A DNA stretch of 64,000 nucleotides from assembly GCF_017792025.1 (NCBI RefSeq), contig NZ_CP046956.1, forward strand, positions 1,302,001 to 1,366,000, in the 5' to 3' direction. This DNA is from Sediminibacillus dalangtanensis. Lineage in GTDB: Bacteria; Bacillota; Bacilli; Bacillales; Amphibacillaceae. Each line of letters begins with the position of its first letter. Within the stretch, counting starts at the first letter, position 1. The position numbers were made by a program, and so were the translations under genes. This document shows positions 62,788 to 64,000 of the stretch, piece by piece. A model generated the notes under the pieces. The model had not been told where the DNA came from and did not search any database. It saw nothing but the letters and a program-made list of their open reading frames with translations.

Positions 62788-63085
62788 TAAATACTTAACC
62801 CTCAAAGCACAAATATCCCCAATCCCTCATCTGCATCCCTCTACTGTGTAAGTTTCCACTTTGGTGGACTTCAATAAGCAGACAAATGATATCACTGTAA
62901 AAAATAAACAAATGACAATCATGGTCTGGGAGTAGGCGAATTATTCAGTTTTACCCTTTGAACAATATGTTAGATATCTTTTATTTAAGGAAAATCATTA
63001 AATAGTTAAGTTCTTCACAAAATCTGCATAATTTATGGGTATGACTAAAATATAGTAATAAAATTTTCTAGTGAGGTGATATCCA
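62788..63085. other. AT-rich gap before the ATPase gene
   Basis: About 300 bases that look more AT-rich than the preceding region. I see no gene and no complete insertion sequence. The base composition changes here by eye. Confidence 0.4.
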
Positions 63086-64000
63086 ATGGATGAACATAAA
63101 CAGCATCACAATCATCATCATGAAGACCAAAATGACCATGGTCATAAACATACTGAACATCATCACCAACACCATGAAAACGATCATGACCATGATGAAC
63201 ATGGTCACGGTCATCATGGTCATGATCATAGTCATATGTTAGATGATTTCAGAAAGCGATTTTACAATTCATTAATTGTGACAATTCCAATTTTGATTTT
63301 ATCCCCAATGATTCAATCATTCTTAGGCTTCGAATGGCGTTTTCCGGGTGACATGTATTTGTTGTTCGCCTTATCTACCTACATTTTCTTTTATGGTGGG
63401 TTACCCTTTCTGAAGGGGTCAATTGACGAACTTAAACAAAAAAATCCTGGCATGATGACACTTATTGCATTGGCTATCGTTGTTGCCTATGGATACAGTT
63501 CTTTAACTGTATTCGGGTTATCTGGAAAGAACTTTTTCTGGGAACTAGCCACATTAATTGACATTATGCTATTGGGACATTGGATTGAAATGCGATCCGT
63601 CATGGGGGCATCCAATGCCCTTGAGGAACTTGTCAAAATGATGCCCTCAGAAGCTCATTTAGTTGATGAAAATGGAGAGATCACGGAAGTAACAATATCA
63701 GATTTAGAAGAAGGGGACAAAGTCCTAGTCAAACCAGGGGAAAAAGTTCCCGTAGATGGGTCCATTATAAAAGGACATTCTGCTATTGATGAATCAATGC
63801 TTACAGGGGAGTCTGTGCCCGTTGAAAAGAGCGTAGAAGATGAGGTGATAGGTGGATCCATTAATGGGGAGGGCTCGTTAACTGTATCGGTTGTCAAAAC
63901 AGGTAAAGAAAGTTATTTGTCACAAGTGGTTACAATGGTCAAAGAAGCCCAAGAATCGAAGTCAAAAACCCAAGATTTATCCAATCGGGCAGCCAAGTGG
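63086..64000 (+). CDS. copB: Copper-type P-type ATPase with His-rich N-terminus (cut off at window end)
   Basis: The first 305 residues of a heavy-metal P1B-type ATPase; the gene continues beyond 64000. The first 52 residues hold many His/Asp repeats ([18 protein letters not shown]), a metal-binding tail seen in CopB-like exporters instead of CxxC domains. Membrane segments follow from about 60, then [19 protein letters not shown] and the actuator domain with [12 protein letters not shown]. The DKTGT phosphorylation site and CPH/CPC motif lie outside the window. Ribosome binding site gaggtg precedes the ATG. The surroundings look AT-rich compared with the rest, suggesting transfer. Confidence 0.88.
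   Translation, partial: MDEHKQHHNHHHEDQNDHGHKHTEHHHQHHENDHDHDEHGHGHHGHDHSHMLDDFRKRFYNSLIVTIPILILSPMIQSFLGFEWRFPGDMYLLFALSTYIFFYGGLPFLKGSIDELKQKNPGMMTLIALAIVVAYGYSSLTVFGLSGKNFFWELATLIDIMLLGHWIEMRSVMGASNALEELVKMMPSEAHLVDENGEITEVTISDLEEGDKVLVKPGEKVPVDGSIIKGHSAIDESMLTGESVPVEKSVEDEVIGGSINGEGSLTVSVVKTGKESYLSQVVTMVKEAQESKSKTQDLSNRAAKW

Overview
The window is chromosomal DNA from a spore-forming member of the Bacillaceae. Spore coat genes, an SspH-type spore protein, a CotA-like laccase, AGGAGG ribosome binding sites, frequent GTG/TTG starts and a cre-like catabolite repression site all point there. The betaine carrier, KtrC-type potassium regulator, cyclopropane synthase and bacterial nitric oxide synthase fit a soil or salt-tolerant bacillus. 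I cannot name the species. I saw no rRNA, tRNA, CRISPR array or intact transposase.

Layout. 1-2.7 kb: two mirrored pairs of coat genes, a zinc alcohol dehydrogenase and sspH. 3-10 kb: small membrane proteins, a YibE/F pair, an SH3-amidase, a HAD phosphatase and a 52-bp tandem repeat in six copies. 10-13.3 kb: D-serine ammonia-lyase and an M20 peptidase. 13.3-25 kb: a large sugar or glycoside catabolic region with three xylose-isomerase-like TIM barrels, two Gfo/Idh/MocA dehydrogenases, an ABC importer preceded by a cre site, a DUF624 protein, a DUF2264 protein and a 2-hydroxyacid dehydrogenase. 25-32.4 kb: VanZ, PadR/HAAS operon, DinB proteins, a membrane permease and MazG, separated by dispersed repeat elements, one of which is nested inside another. 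32.4-37.4 kb: a four-gene operon of response regulator, histidine kinase, lipoprotein and M48-type membrane protease. 37.4-42.5 kb: small membrane proteins, a broken amj gene beside a histidine phosphatase, a BCCT transporter and an AAC(3)-family acetyltransferase. 42.6-53.8 kb: laccase, CoA pyrophosphatase, KtrC-like protein, Bcr/CflA efflux pump, a repeat-rich gene-poor kilobase, an oxidoreductase, a UPF0182 giant membrane protein and an AraC/GyrI-like regulator. 53.9-62.8 kb: a frameshifted phosphotransferase, an adaA remnant followed by intact adaB/ogt, DUF4256, nitric oxide synthase, cyclopropane synthase and several small enzymes. From about 62.8 kb the DNA looks more AT-rich and a His-rich copper-type P-type ATPase runs off the end.

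The most interesting items are the glycoside region that lacks classical kinases and familiar glycosidases (possibly an oxidative cleavage route), the 52-bp hairpin repeat array, the nested MITE-like repeats, a structured intergenic region at 14.3-14.6 kb, and four decayed genes (amj, adaA, a DinB gene and an aminoglycoside-phosphotransferase-like gene). Starts were re-chosen by ribosome binding site where the longest reading frame was implausible, and five proteins of 31-58 residues were found by hand or trimmed from longer frames.
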